From Bacillus sp. Marseille-Q1617 (GTDB taxonomy: Bacteria; Bacillota; Bacilli; Bacillales; Bacillaceae_B): a DNA stretch of 64,000 nt. The notes below the pieces were generated by a model, which was given only the letters and a program-made list of their open reading frames with translations, was not told the origin of the DNA and made no database searches. The stretch covers positions 1,675,501 through 1,739,500 of the forward strand of contig NZ_CAHJXM010000001.1 of the NCBI RefSeq assembly GCF_903645295.1, read 5' to 3'. The first letter of the stretch is position 1. Every line of letters starts with the position of its first letter. Both the position numbers and the translations under genes were made by a program. Below, piece after piece: positions 1-8,101 of the stretch.

Positions 1-389
1 AGCAGTATTATTCCTATTTGGAAAATGCAGAAAAAGTGATAGTATCCCTTGCGATCGCAAGTGCCGAAAAAATCATCGGACAAAAGATGAATGATGATCC
101 TGAGACATTTCTCTCTATCATTAAACGTGGATTGAAGGAAGTAAGGGAATTACCCGAAGTGCAAATTCATTGTCACCCTTCGAAGCACCCCCTCCTAATG
201 GAGAATAAAGAGGAAATCGAAGTGATATTTCCAGCTAATGTACAATGTTTTATCTATGCGAACGATGATTTGGATCCCAAGCAAAGTTACATAGAAACAA
301 ATCAAGGAAGAATCATCGTCAGTATCGATTCCCAGCTTAAAGAATTAAAACTGAGACTGCTTGACATTCTGCAGGGGGATGGATCATGA
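1..389 (+). CDS. fliH: Flagellar assembly protein FliH, 3' part
   Basis: This is the C-terminal part of FliH, the peripheral stator-like protein that binds the FliI ATPase at the flagellar type III export gate. The frame is open from base 3 to the left edge, so the start codon lies outside the window. About 128 residues are visible; they show the charged, alpha/beta C-terminal domain typical of FliH/YscL proteins (motif EKIIGQKM near the start, then a segment ending LLDILQGDGS). The stop overlaps the ATG of fliI as ATGA, which indicates translational coupling. The call rests mainly on position directly before fliI and on general resemblance. Confidence 0.85.
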   Translation, partial: QYYSYLENAEKVIVSLAIASAEKIIGQKMNDDPETFLSIIKRGLKEVRELPEVQIHCHPSKHPLLMENKEEIEVIFPANVQCFIYANDDLDPKQSYIETNQGRIIVSIDSQLKELKLRLLDILQGDGS

Positions 390-1714
390 AAGCAAAAGAC
401 TTACTACCCCATATAACCCAGATTCCTACGTTTAAAAAATATGGGAAAGTCAAACGGGCAGTCGGCCTGATGATCGAGTCTCAAGGTCCCGAAAGCTCTG
501 TCGGCGAGGTCTGCCATATTCATATTCTCAGCCGCGGTGTCCCGAAAATCATCCCGGCTGAAGTCGTGGGTTTTAATGGTCAACTGGTTATTCTGATGCC
601 CTACTCGAATATGCAGGATATTTCACCGGGTAGTCTGGTGGAAGCCACATCAAAACCACTTGAAATTAAGATTGGTCCGGCGTTGATCGGAAAAGTCGTG
701 GACTCTTTGGGGAATCCATTGGATGGAAGTGTGCTGCCTGGTGGATTGACTGCCACTCATACCGACCAAGAACCTCCAAACCCTCTATCAAGGCCTCCGA
801 TAGATGAACCCATGGAGGTGGGAGTGAAGGCGATCGACAGTATGCTGACTGTTGGCAAAGGACAGCGGGTGGGTATTTTCGCAGGAAGCGGAGTCGGAAA
901 AAGCACTTTGCTTGGTATGATAGCCCGTAATACAAAAGCTGATTTGAATGTCATTGCTTTAATAGGGGAACGCGGAAGGGAAGTCAGGGAATTCGTTGAG
1001 AGGGACTTAGGCGAAGAAGGGTTGAAGAGGACAATTGTCGTTGCTGCTACTTCGGATCAGCCCGCCCTCATGAGAATAAAGGGTGCTTTTACGGCAACTG
1101 CCATTGCGGAATATTTTCGCGATAAAGGCTTGAATGTGATGTTGATGATGGATTCCGCAACCCGCGTAGCAATGGCGCAGCGGGAAATCGGCCTTGCAGT
1201 CGGGGAACCGCCGACGACAAAAGGATATACTCCTTCAGTGTTCGCCATTCTTCCAAAGCTGCTTGAAAGGACGGGGACGAACCTAAAAGGAAGCATCACT
1301 GCATTTTATACCGTGCTGGTGGATGGTGATGATCTTAATGAACCGATATCTGATACAGTCAGGGGAATTTTGGATGGTCATATTGTGTTAGATCGCCAAA
1401 TAGCCAACAGGGGACAATACCCGGCAATCAATGTATTAAAAAGCGTGAGCCGTCTCATGAATCATCTTGCTTCCGCCCAGCATCTGCAAGCATCGGTGAA
1501 GATCCGGGAATTGCTCAGCACCTATCTTAACTCTGAAGATCTCATTCAAATAGGAGCATATAAGAAAGGCTCTTCCAGAGAAATAGATGAAGCGATTCAC
1601 TTCTATCCGAAAATTATTTCATTCCTCAAACAGGGAATGTATGAACAAATTACGCAGGCAGACAGTATAAGCCAGCTGATCCAGCTGGCAGTAAAAGGTG
1701 ATGGGGGACAATGA
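386..1714 (+). CDS. fliI: Flagellum-specific ATPase FliI
   Basis: FliI is the hexameric ATPase of the flagellar type III export apparatus, related to F1-ATPase beta. The 442-residue length is normal. A Walker A motif GSGVGKST lies near residue 168, the catalytic-glutamate segment ALIGERGREVREF follows near 192, and a Walker B-type strand LNVMLMMDSATR lies near 250. The C-terminal helical domain is complete. The start overlaps the fliH stop and the stop overlaps the fliJ ATG, as expected for the FliH-FliI-FliJ complex. Confidence 0.97.
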   Translation: MKAKDLLPHITQIPTFKKYGKVKRAVGLMIESQGPESSVGEVCHIHILSRGVPKIIPAEVVGFNGQLVILMPYSNMQDISPGSLVEATSKPLEIKIGPALIGKVVDSLGNPLDGSVLPGGLTATHTDQEPPNPLSRPPIDEPMEVGVKAIDSMLTVGKGQRVGIFAGSGVGKSTLLGMIARNTKADLNVIALIGERGREVREFVERDLGEEGLKRTIVVAATSDQPALMRIKGAFTATAIAEYFRDKGLNVMLMMDSATRVAMAQREIGLAVGEPPTTKGYTPSVFAILPKLLERTGTNLKGSITAFYTVLVDGDDLNEPISDTVRGILDGHIVLDRQIANRGQYPAINVLKSVSRLMNHLASAQHLQASVKIRELLSTYLNSEDLIQIGAYKKGSSREIDEAIHFYPKIISFLKQGMYEQITQADSISQLIQLAVKGDGGQ

Positions 1715-2157
1715 GTTATCAATATCGGTTTGAACGGATCTTAACCCTTAAGGAAAAAGAGAAAGATGAAGTGAATGAGCAATACAAAGGTGCCGTATCA
1801 AAGTTTGAACATGTAGCAGAAAAGCTTTATGAATTTCTTAAAAAGAAAGAAGAGCTTGAACTGCACCAGGCCAATAAACTTCAAACGGGACTTTCTGTAC
1901 AAGATATCCGTCATCATCAGCAATTTATAACAAATTTGGGTAAAACCATTTCTTATTACCAGGAACTTGTGATCCAAGCGCGCAATCGTATGAATTGGTA
2001 CGAAGAAAAACTGGTCGATATGAATGTGGAAGTAAAGAAGTACGAAAAGATTAAAGAAAAAGATTTGAGTCTTTTCTTGCGAAGATTGAAAGAAAATGAA
2101 AATAAACAGTTGGATGAAGTGTCCGTTGTTCAATATATGAATCGGGGAATTAGGTGA
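1711..2157 (+). CDS. fliJ: Flagellar export protein FliJ
   Basis: FliJ is the small coiled-coil stalk protein that sits in the FliI hexamer and contacts FlhA. The 148-residue product is highly charged, rich in K, E and Q, and predicted helical throughout, beginning MSYQYRFERILTLKEKEK. That opening is typical of Bacillus FliJ. Its ATG overlaps the fliI stop. Identity follows from this opening, the coiled-coil composition and the conserved fliI-fliJ order. Confidence 0.9.
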   Translation: MSYQYRFERILTLKEKEKDEVNEQYKGAVSKFEHVAEKLYEFLKKKEELELHQANKLQTGLSVQDIRHHQQFITNLGKTISYYQELVIQARNRMNWYEEKLVDMNVEVKKYEKIKEKDLSLFLRRLKENENKQLDEVSVVQYMNRGIR

Positions 2158-2161
2158 TAGA

Positions 2162-2746
2162 ATGCCAAAAGTGATCGAAGAAGAGAAAGAAACCAAGTCA
2201 AATAGTCGCTTTCAATGGATTGTTTTTGTTGTCTTCATTCCTCTTTTATTTGCCATTACCATCGCTTTGGTTGTCATGACGGTGGCAGGAATAAATGTAT
2301 TTGAAAAAGCACAGTCCGTCCCTTTCGTGTCTAAAATACTCCCATCTGAAAATGAGCAGGATCAAGAGCAGCTTAAGAGCCGGATCGTCTCATTGCAAGC
2401 ATCCATTGAAGACAAAGAGGCGAAAATCTCCCAGCTTCAAAATGAGCTCGGCGGCCAAGAAAAGGAAAATGAGAAGCTCCATGCAACCATTGAACAGCAA
2501 AAGCTTGAGCTCGAAGAACTGAGACAGATTGGTGAAGAAAATAAGCGGGCGTTTAAAGAAGTGGTAAGTACATTTGAATCAATGTCTGCAAAAAGCGCGG
2601 CACCGGTACTATTGAAAATGGATGATCAAGAGGCTATAAAAATCCTATCCAGTATCAAACCCGATGATCTCGCTGACATTTTGGAGAAAATGCCGCCTGA
2701 AGATGCTGCAAGATATACGGGATTATTATCCACGGATGAAAGCTAG
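2162..2746 (+). CDS. ylxF: YlxF-like membrane protein of the flagellar operon (MgtE-N-like)
   Basis: The 194-residue product has one N-terminal membrane helix (about residues 18-42), then a coiled coil (about 65-125) rich in E, Q and K. It ends in a small helical domain with IKILSSIKPDDLADILEKMPPEDAARY, which resembles the MgtE intracellular N domain. This architecture matches B. subtilis YlxF and the MotE-type chaperones of stator proteins in other phyla. A role in stator or export support is inferred from family and position between fliJ and fliK; the exact function is not established from sequence. Confidence 0.8.
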   Translation: MPKVIEEEKETKSNSRFQWIVFVVFIPLLFAITIALVVMTVAGINVFEKAQSVPFVSKILPSENEQDQEQLKSRIVSLQASIEDKEAKISQLQNELGGQEKENEKLHATIEQQKLELEELRQIGEENKRAFKEVVSTFESMSAKSAAPVLLKMDDQEAIKILSSIKPDDLADILEKMPPEDAARYTGLLSTDES

Positions 2747-2776
2747 ATAATGAAAGGCTTTAGAGGAGGTGAAATA

Positions 2777-4012
2777 GTGGATATAGGGGGACTAAAAACC
2801 GCTCAGCATAAAGGGACAGTCATACAGGGGCTGAATTCGGTTAAATACAGGCCTGTGAATGAATCAAGTAAAGGTTTTTCCCGTCATTTGCTTGGAAGTT
2901 TAAACGGCACAAGCACCCAGGGTACTTTGATAGATAATGAAGTTGCCACAGATCTATCTGCGATAAGTCGATTGCTGGGTGCAGAAGATTTGGAAGGAAT
3001 GGACCTTTCTGATGGACAATTAATGGCCTTGGAACAGATCGGTGAATTGGATCTTGAAATGATTGCGGATATTTTAGAAATCGATCTATCTGAAATCAAC
3101 AAGCTGCATTCTGACCTTCAGGATCTGATCTCTTCTCTTTCAGAGGAAGAGATTGACGAGGAGATCTCCATGGAAACTCTGGCTTCAGTTTTACACCTTG
3201 TTCAGTTGTCTTTTAGTAATGAATCGAAACAGTCCAAGAGCCTTCACGGCCTGGACCAACTCGTAAAGCTGTCTAAAGTAATTGAATTACTTGCAAATCA
3301 AAAAGAACTTTCTATCCCCGAAGCTCAAAAAGCCATGGAAGTGAAGGATCTGCTGAAACATCTTCAGCAAAAAATGGATGTTGCCATGTCTGGTTTTACG
3401 AGCCGGACCAAAACATGGAATGAAGTCATGCAGGCTGCCTATAACCGTCACCTCCCAACAGAGATATCGAGGGAAGGGGTAGTAACGGAACAAAACAGGA
3501 ACGGGCAGGCAGTATCAGGAAACAACATTCATATTTCACTTCCCAGAACGGAACAATTTACTATGACTTTGTCACAGGCAAATGGCCAGATGCGGTATGA
3601 ACAATTTGTAAAGGAGTTACAGACCATATTAAGCAGGTCGCAAATGCAGACCCAGCCGAATATGAGTAAGCTGTTGATTAAATTGTATCCGGAACAATTG
3701 GGTTCATTGCGTATCGAGCTGCTTCAGCAAAATGGGATCATGACAGCAAAGATCCTGGCTACGACAGCAACTGCGAAAGAGTTGCTCGATTCGCAGCTTC
3801 AAGGATTAAAGCAGGCATTTACTTCTCAAAATTTACAGGTTGAGAAGATTGAAATCTCACAGGCACTCACAGATCCTGAAAGACAATCCAAAGGTCAATC
3901 TCAGCAGCAGCCCAATGGGCAGTCAAAACAAAGCCATCAGGATACCTCTAAAAATGATGAGGAACATGATTCGGCATCTTTTAAAGAATATCTCGTAAAC
4001 AGCGAAGTATAG
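2777..4012 (+). CDS. fliK: Flagellar hook-length control protein FliK
   Basis: FliK measures hook length and switches export specificity through FlhB. The chosen GTG start at 2777 has a perfect AGGAGG at 2764-2769; an in-frame ATG at 2750 lacks a ribosome binding site. The 411-residue protein has a variable N-terminal half rich in D, L and S. Its conserved C-terminal domain (roughly residues 285-370) contains LIKLYPEQLGSLRIELLQQNG, ended at the family's usual place by a Q/S-rich hydrophilic tail. The L-P-LG--V pattern is typical of the FliK C-terminal domain. It lies upstream of flgD as in B. subtilis. Confidence 0.9.
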   Translation: MDIGGLKTAQHKGTVIQGLNSVKYRPVNESSKGFSRHLLGSLNGTSTQGTLIDNEVATDLSAISRLLGAEDLEGMDLSDGQLMALEQIGELDLEMIADILEIDLSEINKLHSDLQDLISSLSEEEIDEEISMETLASVLHLVQLSFSNESKQSKSLHGLDQLVKLSKVIELLANQKELSIPEAQKAMEVKDLLKHLQQKMDVAMSGFTSRTKTWNEVMQAAYNRHLPTEISREGVVTEQNRNGQAVSGNNIHISLPRTEQFTMTLSQANGQMRYEQFVKELQTILSRSQMQTQPNMSKLLIKLYPEQLGSLRIELLQQNGIMTAKILATTATAKELLDSQLQGLKQAFTSQNLQVEKIEISQALTDPERQSKGQSQQQPNGQSKQSHQDTSKNDEEHDSASFKEYLVNSEV

Positions 4013-4020
4013 GTGATGAT

Positions 4021-4653
4021 ATGACAAAAATAGATCCAAAATTACTTTATTCAACCTTGCAGACAAAGAAGCGTGAAGGCGGGAATGATATTTTAGGAAA
4101 AGACGATTTCCTGAAAATCCTGATGACCCAGCTTCAAAATCAGGACCCGATGAATCCCATGCAGGATAAAGATTTTATTGCTCAAATGGCTACATTTTCA
4201 TCATTGGAGCAGATGACGAATCTCACTAAGACAATGGAAAAGTTTGTAGAGAATCAAAATCAATCCCAATTGATTGCTTACAATCAATTCGTCGGCAAAC
4301 AGGTGACATGGCATAAGGTCACTGAGTCGGATTCCGATGAAGCACCGGAAATTGAAGAAGGACAAGGGATTGTCAAAGGAGTCCGTTTTAAAGCGGATAA
4401 CGTTGAATTTGTCATGGAAGATGGCACCATCCTCACACCGGGCAATATCTCACAAGTGAATGATGGAAAAGCTTCTGAAGTATCCCTGGTCAATGCATCG
4501 ATGTTAATAGGGAAAAAAGTGACTTGGGAAGGGGAAGAAGGGGAAATCAGCGGGATTGTGCAGTCTGTGTCAACAAAGGATTCACGAATCTGGATCCATA
4601 CCGATGCAGGTGATAAAGTCCTGAGCGATAGTCTATTAAAAATCGAATCTTAA
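4021..4653 (+). CDS. flgD: Flagellar hook assembly (capping) protein FlgD
   Basis: FlgD is the temporary cap needed for polymerisation of hook subunits. The N-terminal signature is clear: DDFLKILMTQLQNQDPMNPM at about residues 28-47, followed by a helical segment with FSSLEQMTNL. The C-terminal half (about 95-210) forms a beta-rich domain. At 210 residues it is within the family range. It lies directly between fliK and the TIGR02530-type gene, in the standard Bacillus order (ylxG in older naming). Confidence 0.95.
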   Translation: MTKIDPKLLYSTLQTKKREGGNDILGKDDFLKILMTQLQNQDPMNPMQDKDFIAQMATFSSLEQMTNLTKTMEKFVENQNQSQLIAYNQFVGKQVTWHKVTESDSDEAPEIEEGQGIVKGVRFKADNVEFVMEDGTILTPGNISQVNDGKASEVSLVNASMLIGKKVTWEGEEGEISGIVQSVSTKDSRIWIHTDAGDKVLSDSLLKIES

Positions 4654-4667
4654 CAAGGAGTGGTGGT

Positions 4668-5060
4668 ATGGATAAAGCCTTCTTGCACCGCGTTCCATCG
4701 CAGCCTCTTACACCAGCGTTCAAGTCGAAGGCAGTTGGTTCCATTACTGAGAAGGGCCCCTCATTTGCAGCCGAATTAAATAAGGCCGTAAACCGCTCGA
4801 CTGAAATGCAGATCAGTAAACACGCAAAGGTACGGATGGAACAGAGAGGAATATCGATTTCCCCCCAGACTTGGGAAGAAATAGGGGAAAAAGTAAAAGA
4901 AGCAAAATCCAAAGGAGTTCATGAGTCACTCGTTCTTCTGAAAGACGCTGCATTAATCGTCAGTGCACGAAATCAGACAGTCATAACGGCGCTGGACAGG
5001 CAGGAAGCTAACTCGCAGATTTTCACAAATATTAACGGCACGATATTAATAGATTCATAG
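4668..5060 (+). CDS. TIGR02530-type flagellar operon protein
   Basis: This 130-residue protein belongs, by pattern, to the small flagellar-operon family labelled TIGR02530. A conserved core begins FAAELNKAVN and continues with ISKHAKVRMEQRGI, then a stretch predicted helical, then a beta-rich end with IVSARNQTVITALDR and NINGTILID. A good ribosome binding site, AAGGAGTGG, precedes the ATG. The molecular function is unknown; position between flgD and flgE suggests a part in hook assembly. Confidence 0.82.
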   Translation: MDKAFLHRVPSQPLTPAFKSKAVGSITEKGPSFAAELNKAVNRSTEMQISKHAKVRMEQRGISISPQTWEEIGEKVKEAKSKGVHESLVLLKDAALIVSARNQTVITALDRQEANSQIFTNINGTILIDS

Positions 5061-5131
5061 GCTGGACCTATAAAGGAAGCCTAAAAGCTGTGGAATGACA
5101 GAAACAGCTAATCACGAAAGGGGAAAAATTC

Positions 5132-6355
5132 ATGCTACGTTCAATGTATTCAGGTATCAGCGGAATGAAGAACTTTCAAACAAAACTAGACGTCATTGGG
5201 AATAATATTGCGAATGTCAATACTTATGGGTATAAGAAAGGCCGTGTAACGTTTCAGGACCTTATGAACCAGACAGTTTCAGGAGCAAGCCGCGCAACTG
5301 AAAACCGCGGCGGTCAAAATGCGATGCAAGTAGGATTAGGTTCCACCTTAGCCTCGATTGACAGTATCCAGACCCAAGGAAGTCTTCAAACTACAGGAAG
5401 ATCACTGGATGTCGCGGTCTCAGGCGACGGGTTCTTCATGGTCAGACAAGGTAATAATGAACTCTATACAAGAGCAGGAAACTTTTATCTGGATTCAAAC
5501 GGAAGTCTTGTCACTGGCGGGGGAGCACTTGTGCAGGGTTATCCGGTTGATGCAGATGGTATTGTCAATCGATCAGGAGTAACGGATATCAAAATAGATA
5601 CCGATACCACAATGGCACCGCAAGCGACAACCAAGGCAGCATACAACGGGAATTTAAAAGCTACTGCGGAAGCAGGTACCGAAGTAAACATTGAAACAAA
5701 AGTCAAGGACTCTCAAGGAAATGATATTAGCTTAAATATCACCCTCACGAAAGGTACAGGCAATAACTCCTGGACGGCCGCTATATCCAGTTTGACCGGG
5801 GGGGTGACTGTAGCCGGGGGCGGAAGCTTAGCGTTTAATTTTGATGCAGATGGTAAATTGACCACTGCTATGCCACATGTATTGAATCTGACTAACACGA
5901 ATGGGGCTAACGACTTGGAGATTGAAATGGACTTCACTAACATCACCCAATTCGACAGCTCTTCATCCGCTAATACAGATACTGTTAACGGGAACTCTGA
6001 AGGGTATTTAGAGAGCTTCAATATCGGTTCTTCTGGGGAAGTGAACGGGGTGTTTTCAAATGGTGAAGTGAGAGTTTTAAGCCAGCTTGCGTTGGCTACA
6101 TTCTCTAATCCCGGAGGACTGACGAAGGCAGGTAATAATTTATTCCAGGCTTCCAATAACTCCGGGCTTCCTAATATGGGATTAGCCGGAGAAGGAAGAG
6201 GCTCCCTTCAATCAGGGTCGCTCGAAATGTCCAATGTCGACCTGTCTGAAGAATTTACCGAAATGATCACAGCACAGCGCGGATTCCAGGCAAACACCAG
6301 AATCATCACTACCTCGGATGAAATCTTACAGGAACTGGTTAATTTGAAGCGATAA
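5132..6355 (+). CDS. flgE: Flagellar hook protein FlgE
   Basis: FlgE is the structural subunit of the flagellar hook. The N-terminal axial signature SGISGMKNFQTKLDVIGNNI (residues 8-27) and the C-terminal coiled-coil segment NVDLSEEFTEMITAQRGFQA are both intact. The 407-residue length fits a full hook protein with an inserted surface domain (about residues 150-290, rich in T, G, N and D). It is longer than the 264-residue B. subtilis hook protein once called FlgG. A ribosome binding site AAAGGGG lies 8 bases before ATG. Two short hairpins lie in the 71-bp gap upstream. Confidence 0.95.
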   Translation: MLRSMYSGISGMKNFQTKLDVIGNNIANVNTYGYKKGRVTFQDLMNQTVSGASRATENRGGQNAMQVGLGSTLASIDSIQTQGSLQTTGRSLDVAVSGDGFFMVRQGNNELYTRAGNFYLDSNGSLVTGGGALVQGYPVDADGIVNRSGVTDIKIDTDTTMAPQATTKAAYNGNLKATAEAGTEVNIETKVKDSQGNDISLNITLTKGTGNNSWTAAISSLTGGVTVAGGGSLAFNFDADGKLTTAMPHVLNLTNTNGANDLEIEMDFTNITQFDSSSSANTDTVNGNSEGYLESFNIGSSGEVNGVFSNGEVRVLSQLALATFSNPGGLTKAGNNLFQASNNSGLPNMGLAGEGRGSLQSGSLEMSNVDLSEEFTEMITAQRGFQANTRIITTSDEILQELVNLKR

Positions 6356-6378
6356 CACGTTATTAAGGGAGGTAGGGG

Positions 6379-6426
6379 GCTGACTCATACATGAAGCTGT
6401 TTCCGATATGGGGTGTGGGTCAGTTC
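6379..6426 (+). other. Hairpin between a strong Shine-Dalgarno and the swrD start
   Basis: An 11-bp stem (CTGACTCATAC at 6382-6392 with GTGTGGGTCAG at 6414-6424, two G-U pairs) lies between GGGAGGT (6367-6373) and the swrD ATG at 6435. The arm sequences resemble the GGGCTGA/TCAGCCC terminator hairpins elsewhere in this window, but no T tract follows. An ATG at 6391 opens a 15-codon frame (MKLFPIWGVGQFYII) whose TGA overlaps the swrD ATG as ATGA. Confidence 0.5.
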
Positions 6427-6434
6427 TACATAAT

Positions 6435-6650
6435 ATGATTACGTTAACTAGATTGAACGGTAAATCCTTTAGCTTAAATGCTTTTTACATAGAAACCGTT
6501 GAGGCATTTCCGGATACGACGATCCAATTAACCAACGGGCGAAGATACGTAGTGAAAGAATCGGTTGATGAAGTGATTGTGCAGTCTCTTGATTTTTATC
6601 GTAAAGTTAACCTTCTTGATCCTGCATTCAAAGGGGGCGGTACAGATTGA
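6435..6650 (+). CDS. swrD: FlbD/SwrD-type flagellar and swarming motility protein
   Basis: SwrD (YlzI) raises flagellar motor torque and is needed for swarming in B. subtilis; the family is FlbD. The 71-residue length and the opening MITLTRLNGKSFSLN match the family, so I place the start at 6435 and not at the in-frame ATG at 6408. Conserved segments IQLTNGRRYVVKES and VDEVIVQSLDFYRKV follow. No good ribosome binding site directly precedes this ATG. The strong GGAGGT is about 60 bases upstream, beyond a hairpin, so initiation may be coupled or structured. The stop overlaps the fliL start. Confidence 0.88.
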   Translation: MITLTRLNGKSFSLNAFYIETVEAFPDTTIQLTNGRRYVVKESVDEVIVQSLDFYRKVNLLDPAFKGGGTD

Positions 6651-7072
6651 AAAACAAATTCTTGACTATCATGATGATTTTGCTGGTAACAATCACTCTT
6701 GCAGGAGTGATAGCCTTAGTGGTCATTATAAAATTCTCAGATGAGGAAGAAGCTAAGGAGCCTTCCATAGAGGAGGTCATTGAAGCCTCTGTCGATATAC
6801 CGGAAATCACAACCAATCTATCAAGCAATGATTATATACGTATATCTTTCAAAATCCAAACAGACAGCAAGAAAGCTAAAGAGGAGTTAGAGAAAAGGGA
6901 TTTCCAAGTGAACAACATCATCATAGAAGAACTTTCCGAAATGAAAGCAGAAGACCTGCAGGGGAAAAAGGGCAAAGAATTGATCGAAGGCAAGGTCAAG
7001 GAAAAGGTGGATGCCCTGATGCAAGAAGGCATGATAAAAAAAGTGTACATCACCTCTATGATGATTCAATGA
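6647..7072 (+). CDS. fliL: Flagellar basal body-associated protein FliL
   Basis: FliL is a single-pass membrane protein that surrounds the stator units and tunes torque. The 141-residue product starts with TTG (overlapping the swrD TGA) after AAAGGGGGC. It has an N-terminal membrane helix at about residues 7-28 (LTIMMILLVTITLAGVIALV). The extracytoplasmic domain contains ITTNLSSNDYIRISFKIQTD and ends DALMQEGMIKKVYITSMMIQ, typical of the family. Confidence 0.93.
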   Translation: MKNKFLTIMMILLVTITLAGVIALVVIIKFSDEEEAKEPSIEEVIEASVDIPEITTNLSSNDYIRISFKIQTDSKKAKEELEKRDFQVNNIIIEELSEMKAEDLQGKKGKELIEGKVKEKVDALMQEGMIKKVYITSMMIQ

Positions 7073-7105
7073 TGATCGCAAAATGCAAGGGCTGGGGGTG
7101 AAGAA

Positions 7106-8101
7106 ATGGCAGATGTTTTATCGCAAAGTGAAATCGATGCCTTGTTATCGGCATTGAACACAGGTGAGATGAGTGCGGATGATTTTAAAAAAGAAGAAGA
7201 AGAGAGAAAAGTAAAAGTATATGATTTTAAGCGGGCCTTACGATTTTCTAAAGATCAAATTCGAAGCTTGACCCGCATACATGAGAATTTTGCAAGGATC
7301 CTGACGACGTATTTTTCAGCTCAGCTTCGTACATATGTTCAAATAAATGTTGCGTCTGCTGACCAGATACCATATGAAGAGTTTATCCGTTCCGTACCAA
7401 AGATGACGATTCTTAATGTATACGAACTTCCTCCATTGGATGGAAGGATCCTTATGGAAATCAACCCTAACATCGCATATTCGATGATGGACCGAGTCAT
7501 GGGAGGTAAAGGTGTCAGTGTAAATAAGGTGGATAATCTGACAGAGATTGAAACCACTATCATGTCCCAATTGTTTGAGCGGGCTTTTGAAAACTTAAGC
7601 GAAGCATGGAGCACTGTAGTAGATGTTGATCCGGTATTTGCAGAGTTTGAAGTCAATCCACAATTCCTTCAGATGGTTTCCCCCAATGAAACAGTCGTAG
7701 TCATTTCATTAAATACGACGATAGGGGAAACAAGTGGAATGATCAATATCTGTATTCCGCATGTTGTGTTGGAGCCGATACTTCCTAAGTTATCTGGAAG
7801 CTACTGGATGGAAACGAAGAAAAAAGATATCAAGCCTGAAGAAGCGGCAAACTTGGAGAAAAGAATAAAGAAAGCTTACGTACCAGTGGTCGCAGAGCTT
7901 GGAACCTCCGAAATTTCAATCGAAGATTTCCTGATGCTCGATAGAGGAGATGTCATACAATTGAATGCCAGAATCGATGACCCGCTAACCATTAAAGTCG
8001 GCGAGATTCCAAAATTCACTGCCCAGCCTGGCAAATCCAATAACAGACTGGCCATTCAAATTTTAGAATCATTGAAAGGGGGAGACGACGATGATGAGTG
8101 A
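7106..8101 (+). CDS. fliM: Flagellar motor switch protein FliM
   Basis: FliM forms the C-ring with FliG and FliY and binds phosphorylated CheY to set rotation direction. The CheY-binding N-terminal peptide LSQSEIDALLSAL is present, followed by the CheC-like middle domain (about residues 40-230). The C-terminal SpoA/FliN-like domain (about 255-325) contains TSEISIEDFLMLDRGDVIQL. At 331 residues it is normal. Its 3' end overlaps fliY by 11 bases, and both ends are typical. Confidence 0.97.
   Translation: MADVLSQSEIDALLSALNTGEMSADDFKKEEEERKVKVYDFKRALRFSKDQIRSLTRIHENFARILTTYFSAQLRTYVQINVASADQIPYEEFIRSVPKMTILNVYELPPLDGRILMEINPNIAYSMMDRVMGGKGVSVNKVDNLTEIETTIMSQLFERAFENLSEAWSTVVDVDPVFAEFEVNPQFLQMVSPNETVVVISLNTTIGETSGMINICIPHVVLEPILPKLSGSYWMETKKKDIKPEEAANLEKRIKKAYVPVVAELGTSEISIEDFLMLDRGDVIQLNARIDDPLTIKVGEIPKFTAQPGKSNNRLAIQILESLKGGDDDDE

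Noticed and set aside
1798..2196. Minus-strand frame of 132 codons opposite fliJ
   Set aside because: It is a shadow of the lysine/glutamate-rich fliJ frame, with a composition rich in F and I and no initiation signal.
5713..6156. Minus-strand frame of 147 codons opposite flgE
   Set aside because: It overlaps the variable domain of the hook gene fully and has no support beyond length.
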